Shown here: positions 34,446-42,788 of the stretch, one piece after another
How positions within the stretch are numbered: the stretch's first letter is position 1
Layout of the letters: the number at the start of each line of letters is the position of its first letter
From: Chloroflexota bacterium
Lineage (GTDB): Bacteria > Chloroflexota > UBA4733
DNA: 64,000 bases
Assembly (NCBI GenBank): GCA_025449435.1
Contig: JANWJO010000015.1
Coordinates: 4,367-68,366 of the forward strand
Reading direction: 5' to 3'
Program-made: the position numbers and the translations under genes
Notes under the pieces: generated by a model
What the model was told of the DNA's origin: nothing
The model's database searches: none
Seen by the model: the letters and a program-made list of their open reading frames with translations, nothing else

Positions 34446-35114
34446 CTAGCGGCGTATGTGAGGGACTGCAGGACCACTGGCCGCGAGAACTTCCCGCAGG
34501 AGGGCCGCCGCTGCCTGTTGCGGTGAGTGCGCCTGGCTGACGGCTGAAATTACCGCCACCCCGGAGGCCCCAGCCCGGATGACGGCGGCCGCACGCTCGA
34601 CGGTGATACCGCCGATAGCGCAGACAGGTACCGACACGGCTGCTCGAACTGCTGCCAGTCGTGCTAGGCCAACAGCCTTGCCGGCGTCACCTTTTGATCC
34701 AGTGCCATATACCGGTCCAACAGACACATAACTGGCTCCACGCTGCTCGGCTCTCTGCGCTTCCTCCGGTGTCGCGACCGATACGCCGACGATGGCCTCT
34801 GGCCCGAGCAAGTGTCGGGCAATCTCCGGCGGCATGTCCTCGACATCCGGATGACCCACATGCACGCCTGCTGCGCCGATGGCGAGCGCCACGTCCACAC
34901 GGTCGTTGACCACCAACGGGACGTGTCTTGAGTCCGCAACCGCCTGGATAGCGGTGCCTAATCGCACCTGGTCGAACGTCGAAAGCCCTTCCGCGCGCAA
35001 TTGCAGCAAGGTGGCGCCCCCTGCCAGCGCCTGTTGCGCCATATTCACACAGCCGTCGGGCGGGCAGAACGCTGGATCGATGATGACGTACACCGACAGC
35101 AGGGCCGGCTTCAC
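34446..35114 (-). CDS. thiE: Thiamine-phosphate synthase with altered pyrophosphate loop
   Basis: 222 residues from GTG 35114, overlapping the thiD stop by 4 nt. ThiE couples HMP pyrophosphate with thiazole phosphate. Family stretches VNDRVDVALAIGAAGVHVG, VGVSVATPEEA, VGPVYGTGSKGDAG and AIGGITVERA are present. The usual QLR-x-K motif reads QLRAEG here, so the lysine that contacts pyrophosphate is replaced by glutamate. Other substrate residues (Asn-Asp, the GHPD aspartate, the SKGD lysine) are kept. It could be an active variant or may have drifted. The two-gene thiD-thiE operon lacks thiC, thiG and thiM. Confidence 0.87.
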   Translation of the reverse strand: MKPALLSVYVIIDPAFCPPDGCVNMAQQALAGGATLLQLRAEGLSTFDQVRLGTAIQAVADSRHVPLVVNDRVDVALAIGAAGVHVGHPDVEDMPPEIARHLLGPEAIVGVSVATPEEAQRAEQRGASYVSVGPVYGTGSKGDAGKAVGLARLAAVRAAVSVPVCAIGGITVERAAAVIRAGASGVAVISAVSQAHSPQQAAAALLREVLAASGPAVPHIRR

Positions 35115-35932
35115 GCGACTTGGCCCCGCGGCGGTAGACCAGCGTGTTGCCAGTCGTGGCGCACCGGCCCATTCCCTGCGCCCAACCCGGGTGCATTGGC
35201 GATTGCCCCAGTTAGATATGTCTTGGCATTTTCCACCGCCGTGCGCACCGGCTCGCCCAGGGCGAGGTAGGCGGCGATGGCCGAACTGAATGTGCAGCCA
35301 GTGCCATGCGTGTGTACGGTGGCGATACGCGAGACAGTGTACCGACGCAGTTCCTTGGTTGTGCCATCGTACAGAATATCGGTCGCCATCGCTCCGCTGA
35401 GATGGCCGCCTTTCACCACTACATCGCGCGGGCCCAGCGCCGCCAGATCGCGGGCGGCGTGCTCCATGTCCTCCAGTGAGCCGATGCGCCGGTTGAGTAA
35501 GGTCTCTGCTTCTGGAACATTGGGCGTTAACACCGTCGCGAGAGGCAAGAGTTCCTCGATCAGCGCCTGTATGGCTTCGGGCGCGAGCAGGCGGTCGCCG
35601 CCCTTCGCCACCATCACCGGATCGACAACCACCGGCGAGAGAAGAAACGTGCGCAACTGGGCCGCGACCACCGCGACGATCTCGGCTGTCGAGAGCATCC
35701 CAATCTTGACGGCAGAAGGTCGGAGGTCAGTGACCACGCTGGCAATCTGCGCCGCCACGACATCAGCAGGAATGGTGTGGATGGCCGACACGCCCAACGT
35801 GTTCTGCGCCGTAACGGCGGTGATTACACTCGCGCCGTACACGTGCAGCGCTGCAAACGTCTTGAGATCGGCCTGGATCCCGGCACCGCCGCCAGAGTCC
35901 GACCCCGCAATAGTAAGCACCACTGGTAGCAC
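35111..35932 (-). CDS. thiD: Hydroxymethylpyrimidine/phosphomethylpyrimidine kinase
   Basis: 273 residues from GTG 35932, with GGGAG 6 nt upstream; an open frame extends to 36103 but without family similarity. ThiD phosphorylates HMP and HMP phosphate for thiamine synthesis. Hallmarks are LTIAGSDSGGGAGIQADLKTF, VTAQNT, DPVMVAKGGDRLL, TPNVPEAETL, VVKGGHL and the anion-hole loop HGTGCTFSSAIAAYLA. It belongs to the ribokinase-like fold. The 4-nt overlap with thiE implies co-translation. No TPP riboswitch is recognisable upstream. Confidence 0.95.
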   Translation of the reverse strand: MLPVVLTIAGSDSGGGAGIQADLKTFAALHVYGASVITAVTAQNTLGVSAIHTIPADVVAAQIASVVTDLRPSAVKIGMLSTAEIVAVVAAQLRTFLLSPVVVDPVMVAKGGDRLLAPEAIQALIEELLPLATVLTPNVPEAETLLNRRIGSLEDMEHAARDLAALGPRDVVVKGGHLSGAMATDILYDGTTKELRRYTVSRIATVHTHGTGCTFSSAIAAYLALGEPVRTAVENAKTYLTGAIANAPGLGAGNGPVRHDWQHAGLPPRGQVA

Positions 35933-35997
35933 TGATATCTCCCTCCGGCTCTGCCTTCTCAGACATTGTTCCACAGGTCCAATGAGTTCGTGAACCC

Positions 35998-36011
35998 GTA
36001 CAGCGTACAAT
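35998..36011 (+). promoter_or_regulatory. Candidate promoter -10 region of the sugar isomerase gene
   Basis: TACAAT (36006-36011) sits within GTACAGCGTACAAT and lies about 50 nt upstream of ATG 36063. The -35 region is weak (TGAGTT with a 17-nt spacer). Confidence 0.3.
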
Positions 36012-36062
36012 CCCGGCGGCGAGCCAACTGGAACATTCCACCATAGGGAGTTCACGGAGCAC

Positions 36063-36944
36063 ATGCCAGCTTTCAAATTGTGCGCTGTTACATCCTGCCT
36101 CACGCACCTCGGCGCGGAGGGAGCTGTCCGCGCGCTGGCAGCGCTCGGCTACTCAGCTGTCGAGTTTCTGGCCACTGGCACCTTGATGCCTGAGGACGCG
36201 CCTACTCAACGGCGACAAGAGCTCCGGCGCCTAAGTCAGGATGTCGGTATCACAATTGCCGGGCTGAATGGCGTCTTGCCGGCAACCGGCTTCAATGTCC
36301 TCGTCGATGACCAGGTGCAACGGCGAAGGGGAATCGATCAGCTCAAGCGCGTCATCGATCTATGTTCGGACATCGGTGGCCACATCGTGACCGTTGGATC
36401 ACCCGGTGCGCGCAATTGGCCAGAGGGCATGCCCGAGACGGTGTGGTTTCCCCGCGCGGTGGAAGCCTTCAAGGAGTGGTGTCCCCACGCAGCAGATCAA
36501 GGTGTTCTGGTGAATCTGGAAATCGTCAACCGTTTCGAGGTTAACTGGGGCCGCACGATCGACGAAGGATTGGCGTTCCTTGGCCCGGTCAGCCATCCCA
36601 ATCTGGGCTTGACGATCGACACCTTCCACATGAACATCGAAGAGGGACCATTTGCTGCTGCCATTGCCCGCGGCGGCCCGGCCATCCGTCACGTACACGT
36701 CGCCGACAGCAACCGGCAAGCACCAGGCGCCGGGAACCTCAATTTCGACTTGATCATTTCGTCGCTGGCTAGCATTAACTTTGGTGGTTTTGTCTCCGTG
36801 GAACTGTTCCCCACCTGGCAAGGCATTGCTTTGAACGAGGCGCCAGAGGATGCCCTCCGGCACGCACGCATCACACTCAGCGACGCAATGGCGCGGGTCG
36901 AAAAAGCAACAGCACTGACGGTCAGCGACCAGCCAGACCGGTGA
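36063..36944 (+). CDS. Sugar phosphate isomerase/epimerase family TIM-barrel protein
   Basis: 293 residues from ATG 36063, with GGAG nearby. The protein is an AP-endonuclease-2/xylose-isomerase-like barrel, related to IolE and ketose 3-epimerases. Metal-ligand candidates are Glu in VNLEIVNRF, Asp and His in LTIDTFHMNIEEG, His in HVHVADSNR and Glu in VSVELFP. The pattern HMNIEE and ADSNRQAPGAG is characteristic of D-tagatose/D-psicose 3-epimerase relatives. It would interconvert keto-sugars. Its 3' end overlaps the convergent ABC permease by 23 nt. TACAGCGTACAAT ahead of it is a candidate -10 region. Confidence 0.85.
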   Translation: MPAFKLCAVTSCLTHLGAEGAVRALAALGYSAVEFLATGTLMPEDAPTQRRQELRRLSQDVGITIAGLNGVLPATGFNVLVDDQVQRRRGIDQLKRVIDLCSDIGGHIVTVGSPGARNWPEGMPETVWFPRAVEAFKEWCPHAADQGVLVNLEIVNRFEVNWGRTIDEGLAFLGPVSHPNLGLTIDTFHMNIEEGPFAAAIARGGPAIRHVHVADSNRQAPGAGNLNFDLIISSLASINFGGFVSVELFPTWQGIALNEAPEDALRHARITLSDAMARVEKATALTVSDQPDR

Positions 36945-37821
36945 GTTGGATACCTTCGATAAAGTAGCGCTGTGCGGCGAAGAATAATGCGATGATCGGG
37001 ATGATCATCATGGTCGCCGCCGCCATCATCAACGCCCAGTTCGTGCCATATTCCGTCTGAAAGAACTCTAACCCCAGCGCCAACGTAAAATATTGCGGTT
37101 GATTGAGGTAGATCAATGGGTTGAGGAAGTCGTTCCAGTTGTAAATGACCGAAAAGATCGTGACGGTGGTTAAGGCTGGTTTAGATAGTGGGAGCATGAT
37201 CTGCCAGTACAACTGAAAGTTTGTTCCGCCGTCCATACGCGCCGCCTCATCGAGGTCATACGGAATGGTCATGAAGAACTGGCGCAACAAAAAGATATTG
37301 AATGCGCCGCCGCCAAACCACAAGGGCACGGTCAAGGGCAAGTACGTATTAATCCAGTGTAAGCGCGAGAACAAGATGTATTTCGGGACCAGCGTCACCA
37401 CTTCTGGCAACATAAGTGTGGACAGCAGCACCATGAACCAGAAGGCGCGGCCTGGAAATCGTATCCGAGCGAAGCCAAACGCCGCCATGGATGCGGTAAT
37501 CAGCGTGCCGATGGTCGCAGCCGCGGTAATGACCAACGTGTTCTTGAAGTACAGCAGGTACGGGACGGTTTGCAACGCATCTGGGTAGTTAGACCACTGG
37601 ATGACCGGCGGAATCCAAATTGGCGGAAACGCAAACTCTGTCCCCTGCACCTTCAACGACGTGCTCAACAGCCAGAGGAATGGCAGAGCAAACGTCACGC
37701 CGATAACCGTCAGAACCACATAGGCGACGGCACTGCCGCCCACTCGGCGAGCAGGGCGGCGCCGGCGTGGTGTCTGCACCCTAGTGGCGAGCGATCCTGT
37801 GGGAAGTGACACGTTAGCCAC
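36922..37821 (-). CDS. Carbohydrate ABC transporter permease, MalG type
   Basis: 299 residues from GTG 37821. Six membrane helices follow a basic N-terminal tail of about 30 residues. The coupling loop that touches the ATPase is EAARMDGGTNFQLYWQIMLPLSKP, the EAA motif of binding-protein-dependent importers. YNWNDFLNPLIYL is typical of MalG-type permeases. It works with the MalF-type permease and the binding lipoprotein encoded upstream on the same strand. No ATPase is encoded in the cluster, so a shared MsmX-like ATPase is likely. Confidence 0.93.
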   Translation of the reverse strand: MANVSLPTGSLATRVQTPRRRRPARRVGGSAVAYVVLTVIGVTFALPFLWLLSTSLKVQGTEFAFPPIWIPPVIQWSNYPDALQTVPYLLYFKNTLVITAAATIGTLITASMAAFGFARIRFPGRAFWFMVLLSTLMLPEVVTLVPKYILFSRLHWINTYLPLTVPLWFGGGAFNIFLLRQFFMTIPYDLDEAARMDGGTNFQLYWQIMLPLSKPALTTVTIFSVIYNWNDFLNPLIYLNQPQYFTLALGLEFFQTEYGTNWALMMAAATMMIIPIIALFFAAQRYFIEGIQLTGLAGR

Positions 37822-37860
37822 GAGGCGACTCTCGCTTCAGCGGGCCCGACCCACTACCCA

Positions 37861-38796
37861 TCATCGTTTGATCTCTGCTTCGTAGTACACCCAGCGGTTA
37901 GCGAAACGGAACTGGAACAAAGTGAACACTAAGACAATCACGAATAGCAGCCAGGCCATCGCCGACGCATACCCCATATCAAAGTTCTGGAACGCTACCC
38001 GATACAGGTACAACACGTAGAAGAGCGATGCGTCCTCTGGTCCGCCGGAGGTAATGATATACGCCTGCACGAATACTTGAAACGCGCCAATGAGCGCAAG
38101 TATGAGATTGAAGAACAGCGATGGTGTGAGTAATGGCAGTGTGACATTACGGAACCTGCTCCACCAGCCGGCACCGTCGATATTGGCGGCATCATACAAA
38201 TGCCCCGGAATACCCTGCAAGCCGGCGAGCAAGATGATCATTTGCCCACCGATGGTCCACCAACTCATCACCACAAAGGCAAACTTCACGATCCGTGGGT
38301 CTTCCAACCAGTACACCTTCGAGACGTTTATGAGTGAAAGCACGTAGTTGGCCAGCCCGAAGTCGGTGTTGAAGATCCATAGCCACAGCACCGAGTTGGC
38401 AACTATCGGCGTGATATATGGAAGATAGAACACCGTGCGATACACGGCAATGCCTTTGAGGCGGAGGTTGAGCAGCAAGGCGGCGAGCATAGCGAAAAAC
38501 AGGTGCGTAGGAACCCCTAGAACCACATAGAACGACGTATTGAACAGCGCGGTAGCGATGCGCGGGTCGTGAATGAGCGACTGGAAGTTCTTGAGTCCGA
38601 CAAAATGCGGGACCGTGACGATACGCCAGTCGGTGAGCGAAATGGCGACTGAAGCCACCATCGGTCCCGCCGTAAAGATGACGAAGCCAAGGAGCCACGG
38701 CAGAATGAACAGATACCCGTCGAGCGCGTCGCGCGAGCGCACTTTCGACCGGCGCGCCGCTCGCCTGGGCGCAATGACTCGTGCTGCCGTGGTCAT
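37861..38796 (-). CDS. Carbohydrate ABC transporter permease, MalF type
   Basis: 311 residues from ATG 38796, with GAGG upstream. It has six predicted helices after a basic N-terminus. The EAA coupling motif is DAANIDGAGWWSRFRNVTLPLLTP. FILPWLLGFVIFTAGPMVAS is the usual first helix of MalF/UgpA-type subunits. The gene stands between the binding lipoprotein (33 nt) and the second permease (39 nt) in one operon. The transported sugar is unknown; the isomerase next door suggests a keto-sugar, polyol or oligosaccharide. Confidence 0.93.
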   Translation of the reverse strand: MTTAARVIAPRRAARRSKVRSRDALDGYLFILPWLLGFVIFTAGPMVASVAISLTDWRIVTVPHFVGLKNFQSLIHDPRIATALFNTSFYVVLGVPTHLFFAMLAALLLNLRLKGIAVYRTVFYLPYITPIVANSVLWLWIFNTDFGLANYVLSLINVSKVYWLEDPRIVKFAFVVMSWWTIGGQMIILLAGLQGIPGHLYDAANIDGAGWWSRFRNVTLPLLTPSLFFNLILALIGAFQVFVQAYIITSGGPEDASLFYVLYLYRVAFQNFDMGYASAMAWLLFVIVLVFTLFQFRFANRWVYYEAEIKR

Positions 38797-38829
38797 CTTC
38801 TTGCCTCGTTGCTTGCCAGCGTCGCTAGG

Positions 38830-40248
38830 TTACTGGCTGGCGGTCGGTTGCGCCTTGATGTACTGGTTAATCTTAGGTGCGACGTCGGTGAGCACGGTCT
38901 TGACGTCCTTGGCTTCTGGACCATATACCCCGGCCAGCGCGTTGGACAATTCTTGATGGATGCCAATCCAGTTACCCACAACCGGCTCCGGCCGTGCATA
39001 GGACAGCGCGTCGATGCCGATCTTGATGCTGGCTGGCTTACCAGTCGCCTTGGCCAGAGCGGCTTCCCGCACGGACCGTGACGCCACGGGTAGTCCCGCC
39101 ATATCGAAATACTTTTGCATTGAGGCCTTGGTCTCCAAGAAAGCGAGGAACGACCACGCCGAGTCCTTGACCTTCGACGACGCGGCCATCGAGTGGCCGG
39201 CTGAAGCAACGCGCGTTACTTGGTCGCCGTCGTGCGGCAGATGCTGGATGTCCCAGTCAAATGTTGCCTTGGTAAAGTAGGAATACACGTTGATCTGCGG
39301 CAGCATGGCGATTTTGCCGGTGTTGAACAGGTCGTTGTAGCTCTGGCCCTGTGCCGTGCTCGCACTGGCGTGGACCTTGTACTTGTGGATTAAGTCCTTG
39401 ATCCAGTTGAATGCGGTGACTCCAGGGTCCTGATCGAGGGTATAGGTCGTGCGCTGCTTGTCGACGATGTCGCCGCCTTCCTGCCATACACGAATTTCGG
39501 CAGGATAGATGTACGGAGGATTTGGCCAGCCACCGGTACCCCACACTTGATCCGCGCCAGTGCCCGTAGTGAGTTTTTGGGCTGCGTCCAGATAGTCCGA
39601 CCATTTCCAGGTCGCAGTGGGGAAAGCAACATTGGCCTTGGTGAACAGGTCTTTGTTGTACACCAAGATCATCGCGGTGGTCTCGCGCGGCAGTCCGTAC
39701 TGCTTGCCCAACACGTTGAAATCGGAGACCGACGACGGGAACAAGTCCGACGCGTCGAAGCCTTTGCCTTGCGACATGTAGGATGTGACGTCCTGCGTGA
39801 TGCCCAGCGATGCCAAGCCGGGCGTGATGAACGTGTGAGTCCAGTACACATCGAGCGCTGTGCCCGACGCGACCGTGAGGAGTACCTTCTGTTGCACTTC
39901 CAACGCCGAAGCGCCCCCGAGCACCAGATTGACGGTGGCCCCGCTGTTGGCGGCTTGGTAGTCGCTGACGATGGCGGCGTACACTTTTTGTCCATCGGCA
40001 CTGGTTTGTGTCAAGAACGTTATCTGTCCAGCCGCTGCTGCCGGCTGAGACGCGGCCGCGCTGGCCGTGGTCGTGGCGGCACTCGCTGATGTAGCCGCTG
40101 CACTCGTCGCCGCTGATGTGGTGACCGCTGCGGCTGATGTGGCAGCTGTGGTTGCTGCTGCCGTGCCGCCGCCACATGCGGCGAGCAGTGCGGCACTCCC
40201 CACTGTCATGGCCGTCGACAGCAGGAGTTTCCTCCGACTTATGGGCAT
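38830..40248 (-). CDS. Sugar-binding lipoprotein of the ABC importer
   Basis: 472 residues from ATG 40248. The signal peptide begins SRRKLLLS, a twin-arginine-like start, and ends in a lipobox LAAC with Cys25. About 45 Ala/Thr/Ser residues form a stalk before the binding domain, which begins GQITFLTQTSADG. The rest fits family 1 extracellular solute-binding proteins (VSDYQAANSGATVNLVLGG; LPRETTAMILVYNKDLF; DSAWSFLAFLETKASMQKYF). It captures a carbohydrate outside the cell and presents it to the permeases. It is the promoter-proximal gene of the operon. Confidence 0.92.
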   Translation of the reverse strand: MPISRRKLLLSTAMTVGSAALLAACGGGTAAATTAATSAAAVTTSAATSAAATSASAATTTASAAASQPAAAAGQITFLTQTSADGQKVYAAIVSDYQAANSGATVNLVLGGASALEVQQKVLLTVASGTALDVYWTHTFITPGLASLGITQDVTSYMSQGKGFDASDLFPSSVSDFNVLGKQYGLPRETTAMILVYNKDLFTKANVAFPTATWKWSDYLDAAQKLTTGTGADQVWGTGGWPNPPYIYPAEIRVWQEGGDIVDKQRTTYTLDQDPGVTAFNWIKDLIHKYKVHASASTAQGQSYNDLFNTGKIAMLPQINVYSYFTKATFDWDIQHLPHDGDQVTRVASAGHSMAASSKVKDSAWSFLAFLETKASMQKYFDMAGLPVASRSVREAALAKATGKPASIKIGIDALSYARPEPVVGNWIGIHQELSNALAGVYGPEAKDVKTVLTDVAPKINQYIKAQPTASQ

Positions 40249-40314
40249 AGAACATTCCTCTCATCGCAAACTCGACACGGTGTTGGTGCGTGCTCGGTGT
40301 CGTTCAAGCCGTTA

Positions 40315-40343
40315 AGGATACACTAGGGGTAGGGTACGTGCAA
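40315..40343 (-). promoter_or_regulatory. Promoter of the sugar ABC importer operon
   Basis: On the minus strand TTGCAC (40338-40343) and TATCCT (40315-40320) are exactly 17 nt apart. The leader to ATG 40248 is about 60 nt. Confidence 0.5.
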
Positions 40344-40502
40344 AGGGCTTGAGCGCTAAAGGGCACCATACCCCTTGATGTATGCGATTGTGCGTCGCAA
40401 GGCGCCAGATACCTCCCACGGTTCCCGAGTCGCGATCGTGCCCGAGACGGTCTGGTATCAACCCATCTGCGCCTCAGGTAATCAAAAAAATGTGCGACCC
40501 GG

Positions 40503-40531
40503 TTGGGCTACAGGTCAATTGGACATAGGAA
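40503..40531 (+). promoter_or_regulatory. Weak candidate murE promoter
   Basis: TTGGGC (40503-40508) and TAGGAA (40526-40531) are 17 nt apart. TATCCT at 40539-40544 is an alternative -10 without a good -35. Confidence 0.3.
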
Positions 40532-40595
40532 TTACTGGTATCCTGGCGACCTGTTCCCGATAACCGTCCCACGTTATGCAAGGAGCGACGCGCGA

Positions 40596-42131
40596 GTGCG
40601 CCTAAGGGAACTTGTCGCTGCACTACCTGCAAAGCTTGCCCCCCACCTGTCCGGCGACACCGGCGTCGACGTGACTGGCATCGCGTTTGACACCCGGCGA
40701 CTCCGGCGCGGCGACATGTTTTGTGCTGTACGCGAACATAATGGGGATGGCCACGCATTTATCGAGCGAGCTGTCCAGTTGGGAGCGTCGTCCGTCCTCG
40801 CCGAAAGTTCTCTCACTGCTACGAGTTCTGTGCCAATCATTTTGGTCTCAAATTCCAAGGAGGCGATGGCGTACCTCGCTGCTGCCTTTCATGGGCAGCC
40901 CTCCAAGCGGCTTCGCTTGATCGGAGTAACTGGCACCGATGGAAAAACAACCACGACACAGCTCATCGCTCAACTCTTGAATGAAGGTGGTATCCGCGCT
41001 GGCTTCATGACTACTGTGAGCATCGATGACGGTGATGGCGAGCTGGACAACACGACACGGCAAAGTACTCTCGAAGCACCGGATATTCAGGCGCATTTGG
41101 CCACCATGGTGCGCCAGGGTTGCATCTCGGCCGTCGTGGAGTCAACATCGCATGCGCTGGCGCTCAACCGTCTGACGGCGTGTTCGTTTGACGCTGCGGT
41201 CGTAACCAACGTGACCCACGAACACCTGGACTTTCATGGTTCCTGGGACAACTACCTCAACGCCAAGGCGCACTTGTTGGAACTCGTGGCCGCATCCGTA
41301 GAAAAGGGCGGGCGTAAGGCCATCATCTTGAATCGCGATGACCGCTCGTTCGACTTGCTGCACGGACGCGTGAACATTCCGGAGCTGTCCTACGGCTTCC
41401 ACGATCGTTGTGATGTTCGCGCATCGAACCTTGAAGCATTGCCGGATGGGCAACGCTTCAACCTTTCAACGCCATGGGGAGACGCGCCAGTCTTCACGCT
41501 GCTCATCGCGCCTTTCAACGTGTACAACTGCATGGCCGCAGCCACGGCCGCGCTGGTAGAGGGCGTGCCACTTGCCACCGTCGTCACTGGGCTGAGCAAA
41601 GCCCGTCCGGTGCAAGGACGCATGGAGCCTGTCGATGTGGGCCAGCCCTTTCGCGTGATCGTGGACTATGCCCACACTCCCGACAGCCTCGCGAAGGTGC
41701 TCACAGTGTTGCGCTCCTCGACGGCCGGGCGGCTACTGTGCGTGTTTGGCTCTGCGGGAGAGCGCGATGTCGAGAAGCGGCCGGAGATGGGCGCCATCGC
41801 CGCGAAGCAAGCCGACTTTTTCGTCATCACCAACGAGGATCCGCGCCACGAAGACCCACAGTCGATCCTCGATGCCATTGCAGCAGGTGCCAAGGGTGCC
41901 GGCGCGCGCGCGGAGGAGCAATATGTCACGTGCGTTGAGAGAAGCGAGGCTATCCGGCAGGCATTCACCCGTGCCCGGCCGGGCGACACGGTTTTGCTCG
42001 CTGGGAAGGGGCATGAACAGTGCATCATCGTAGGGGACGTCAAGGTTCCATGGAGCGAACGTGGCGTTGCCGCAGACCTCCTGCGCCAATTGTACGCCGG
42101 CACAGCGGATCGACCATCATCTTCACCATGA
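40596..42131 (+). CDS. murE: UDP-N-acetylmuramoyl-tripeptide synthetase (MurE)
   Basis: 511 residues from GTG 40596, with AAGGAG 10 nt upstream. MurE adds the third amino acid to UDP-MurNAc-L-Ala-D-Glu in peptidoglycan synthesis. The N-terminal UDP-binding domain, central ATPase (GVTGTDGKTTT at 110-120; VTNVTHEHLDFHG) and C-terminal domain (VDYAHTPDSL; VFGSAGERDVEKRP) are complete. The specificity motif usually written DNPR reads EDPR (TNEDPRHEDP). The arginine that recognises diaminopimelate is retained, but the preceding positions differ, so the added amino acid is uncertain. It stands outside any dcw cluster. Confidence 0.92.
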   Translation: MRLRELVAALPAKLAPHLSGDTGVDVTGIAFDTRRLRRGDMFCAVREHNGDGHAFIERAVQLGASSVLAESSLTATSSVPIILVSNSKEAMAYLAAAFHGQPSKRLRLIGVTGTDGKTTTTQLIAQLLNEGGIRAGFMTTVSIDDGDGELDNTTRQSTLEAPDIQAHLATMVRQGCISAVVESTSHALALNRLTACSFDAAVVTNVTHEHLDFHGSWDNYLNAKAHLLELVAASVEKGGRKAIILNRDDRSFDLLHGRVNIPELSYGFHDRCDVRASNLEALPDGQRFNLSTPWGDAPVFTLLIAPFNVYNCMAAATAALVEGVPLATVVTGLSKARPVQGRMEPVDVGQPFRVIVDYAHTPDSLAKVLTVLRSSTAGRLLCVFGSAGERDVEKRPEMGAIAAKQADFFVITNEDPRHEDPQSILDAIAAGAKGAGARAEEQYVTCVERSEAIRQAFTRARPGDTVLLAGKGHEQCIIVGDVKVPWSERGVAADLLRQLYAGTADRPSSSP

Positions 42132-42775
42132 GTTGGTCCGATATCACGGCGGCGGCCGATGCCGTAGCGCCAGAAGTGCTGGGCGAAATAGGAAGGCCGC
42201 AAGAGCAAAGTATGCGCTCACATGTCGCGTGGGAAGATGTGCGTCCATCCTCGCCCACGCTGCTATTGTTGTCCGGGTTGCCCGGGTCCGGTAAGACATT
42301 TTTGGCTCGCAAGCTCTCCGGAGCATCGACATTGATTCATATCAGTTCCGACGTCGTCCGCCGTCGCCTTTACCCTATCCGGCGATACACACAAGACGAG
42401 AACCACATTGTGCACAGCGTGTGCCGGGAAATTGCGGATCGCGCGCTCCATGCGGGAAAGTCTGTTGTTATCGATTCGACGAACCTGATCGATGAGTATC
42501 GCGCTGCCTACCAAGATATCGCGTCACGCAACAGCGCCAGGTTTGGCGTTGCAGTGATCAATTGCCCAGACAATGTGGCGCGGGCCCGGCTCCGGCGCCG
42601 CACTATTGCCGGGGTTGATGACGGTTCCGACGCTGGCGAAGCCGTTTACGAGATGATGCTCAGCACGTTCGTTGCCGTGCGCAATCCGTCGTTGGAAGTG
42701 AGTGGTGCTGGTGACGTCGAAGTTGCGGTAGATGCCATTAGCCGCTGGCTTGGCAAGCCTTCCACGGAGAATTAG
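42128..42775 (+). CDS. P-loop kinase, AAA_33/polynucleotide-kinase-like
   Basis: 215 residues from ATG 42128, overlapping the murE stop by 4 nt; ATG 42211 is an alternative shorter start. Walker A is GLPGSGKTFLAR. HISSDVVRRRLYP, the acidic VVIDSTNLIDEYR and the lid-like RARLRRRTIAG fit small-molecule or RNA 5'-end kinases of the AAA_33 family and zeta-toxin relatives. The tight coupling to murE raises the question of a cell-wall precursor or sugar substrate. No antitoxin gene is next to it. The substrate is unknown. Confidence 0.8.
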   Translation: MSWSDITAAADAVAPEVLGEIGRPQEQSMRSHVAWEDVRPSSPTLLLLSGLPGSGKTFLARKLSGASTLIHISSDVVRRRLYPIRRYTQDENHIVHSVCREIADRALHAGKSVVIDSTNLIDEYRAAYQDIASRNSARFGVAVINCPDNVARARLRRRTIAGVDDGSDAGEAVYEMMLSTFVAVRNPSLEVSGAGDVEVAVDAISRWLGKPSTEN

Positions 42776-42788
42776 GGTCCTGCTGGAC

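Larger units (their letters stand above)
40249..40595. other. 347-nt divergent intergenic region
   Basis: Between the sugar-binding lipoprotein (minus) and murE (plus). It holds the importer promoter (40315-40343) and a weaker murE promoter (40503-40531). The open frame continuing upstream of murE to 40503 has no ribosome site or MurE similarity. A run of seven A residues lies at 40485-40491. I see no RNA gene or further coding sequence. Confidence 0.55.

Noticed and set aside
35933..36062. Possible TPP riboswitch before thiD (contains CTGAGA)
   Set aside because: Only the CTGAGA fragment matches; the conserved second half of the THI box (ACCTGAT and GGATAAT-like strings) and the pairing arms are absent.
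42128..42775. Zeta-type toxin of a toxin-antitoxin pair
   Set aside because: The Walker A and DS-x-R features fit, but there is no small antitoxin gene next to it and it is coupled to murE.
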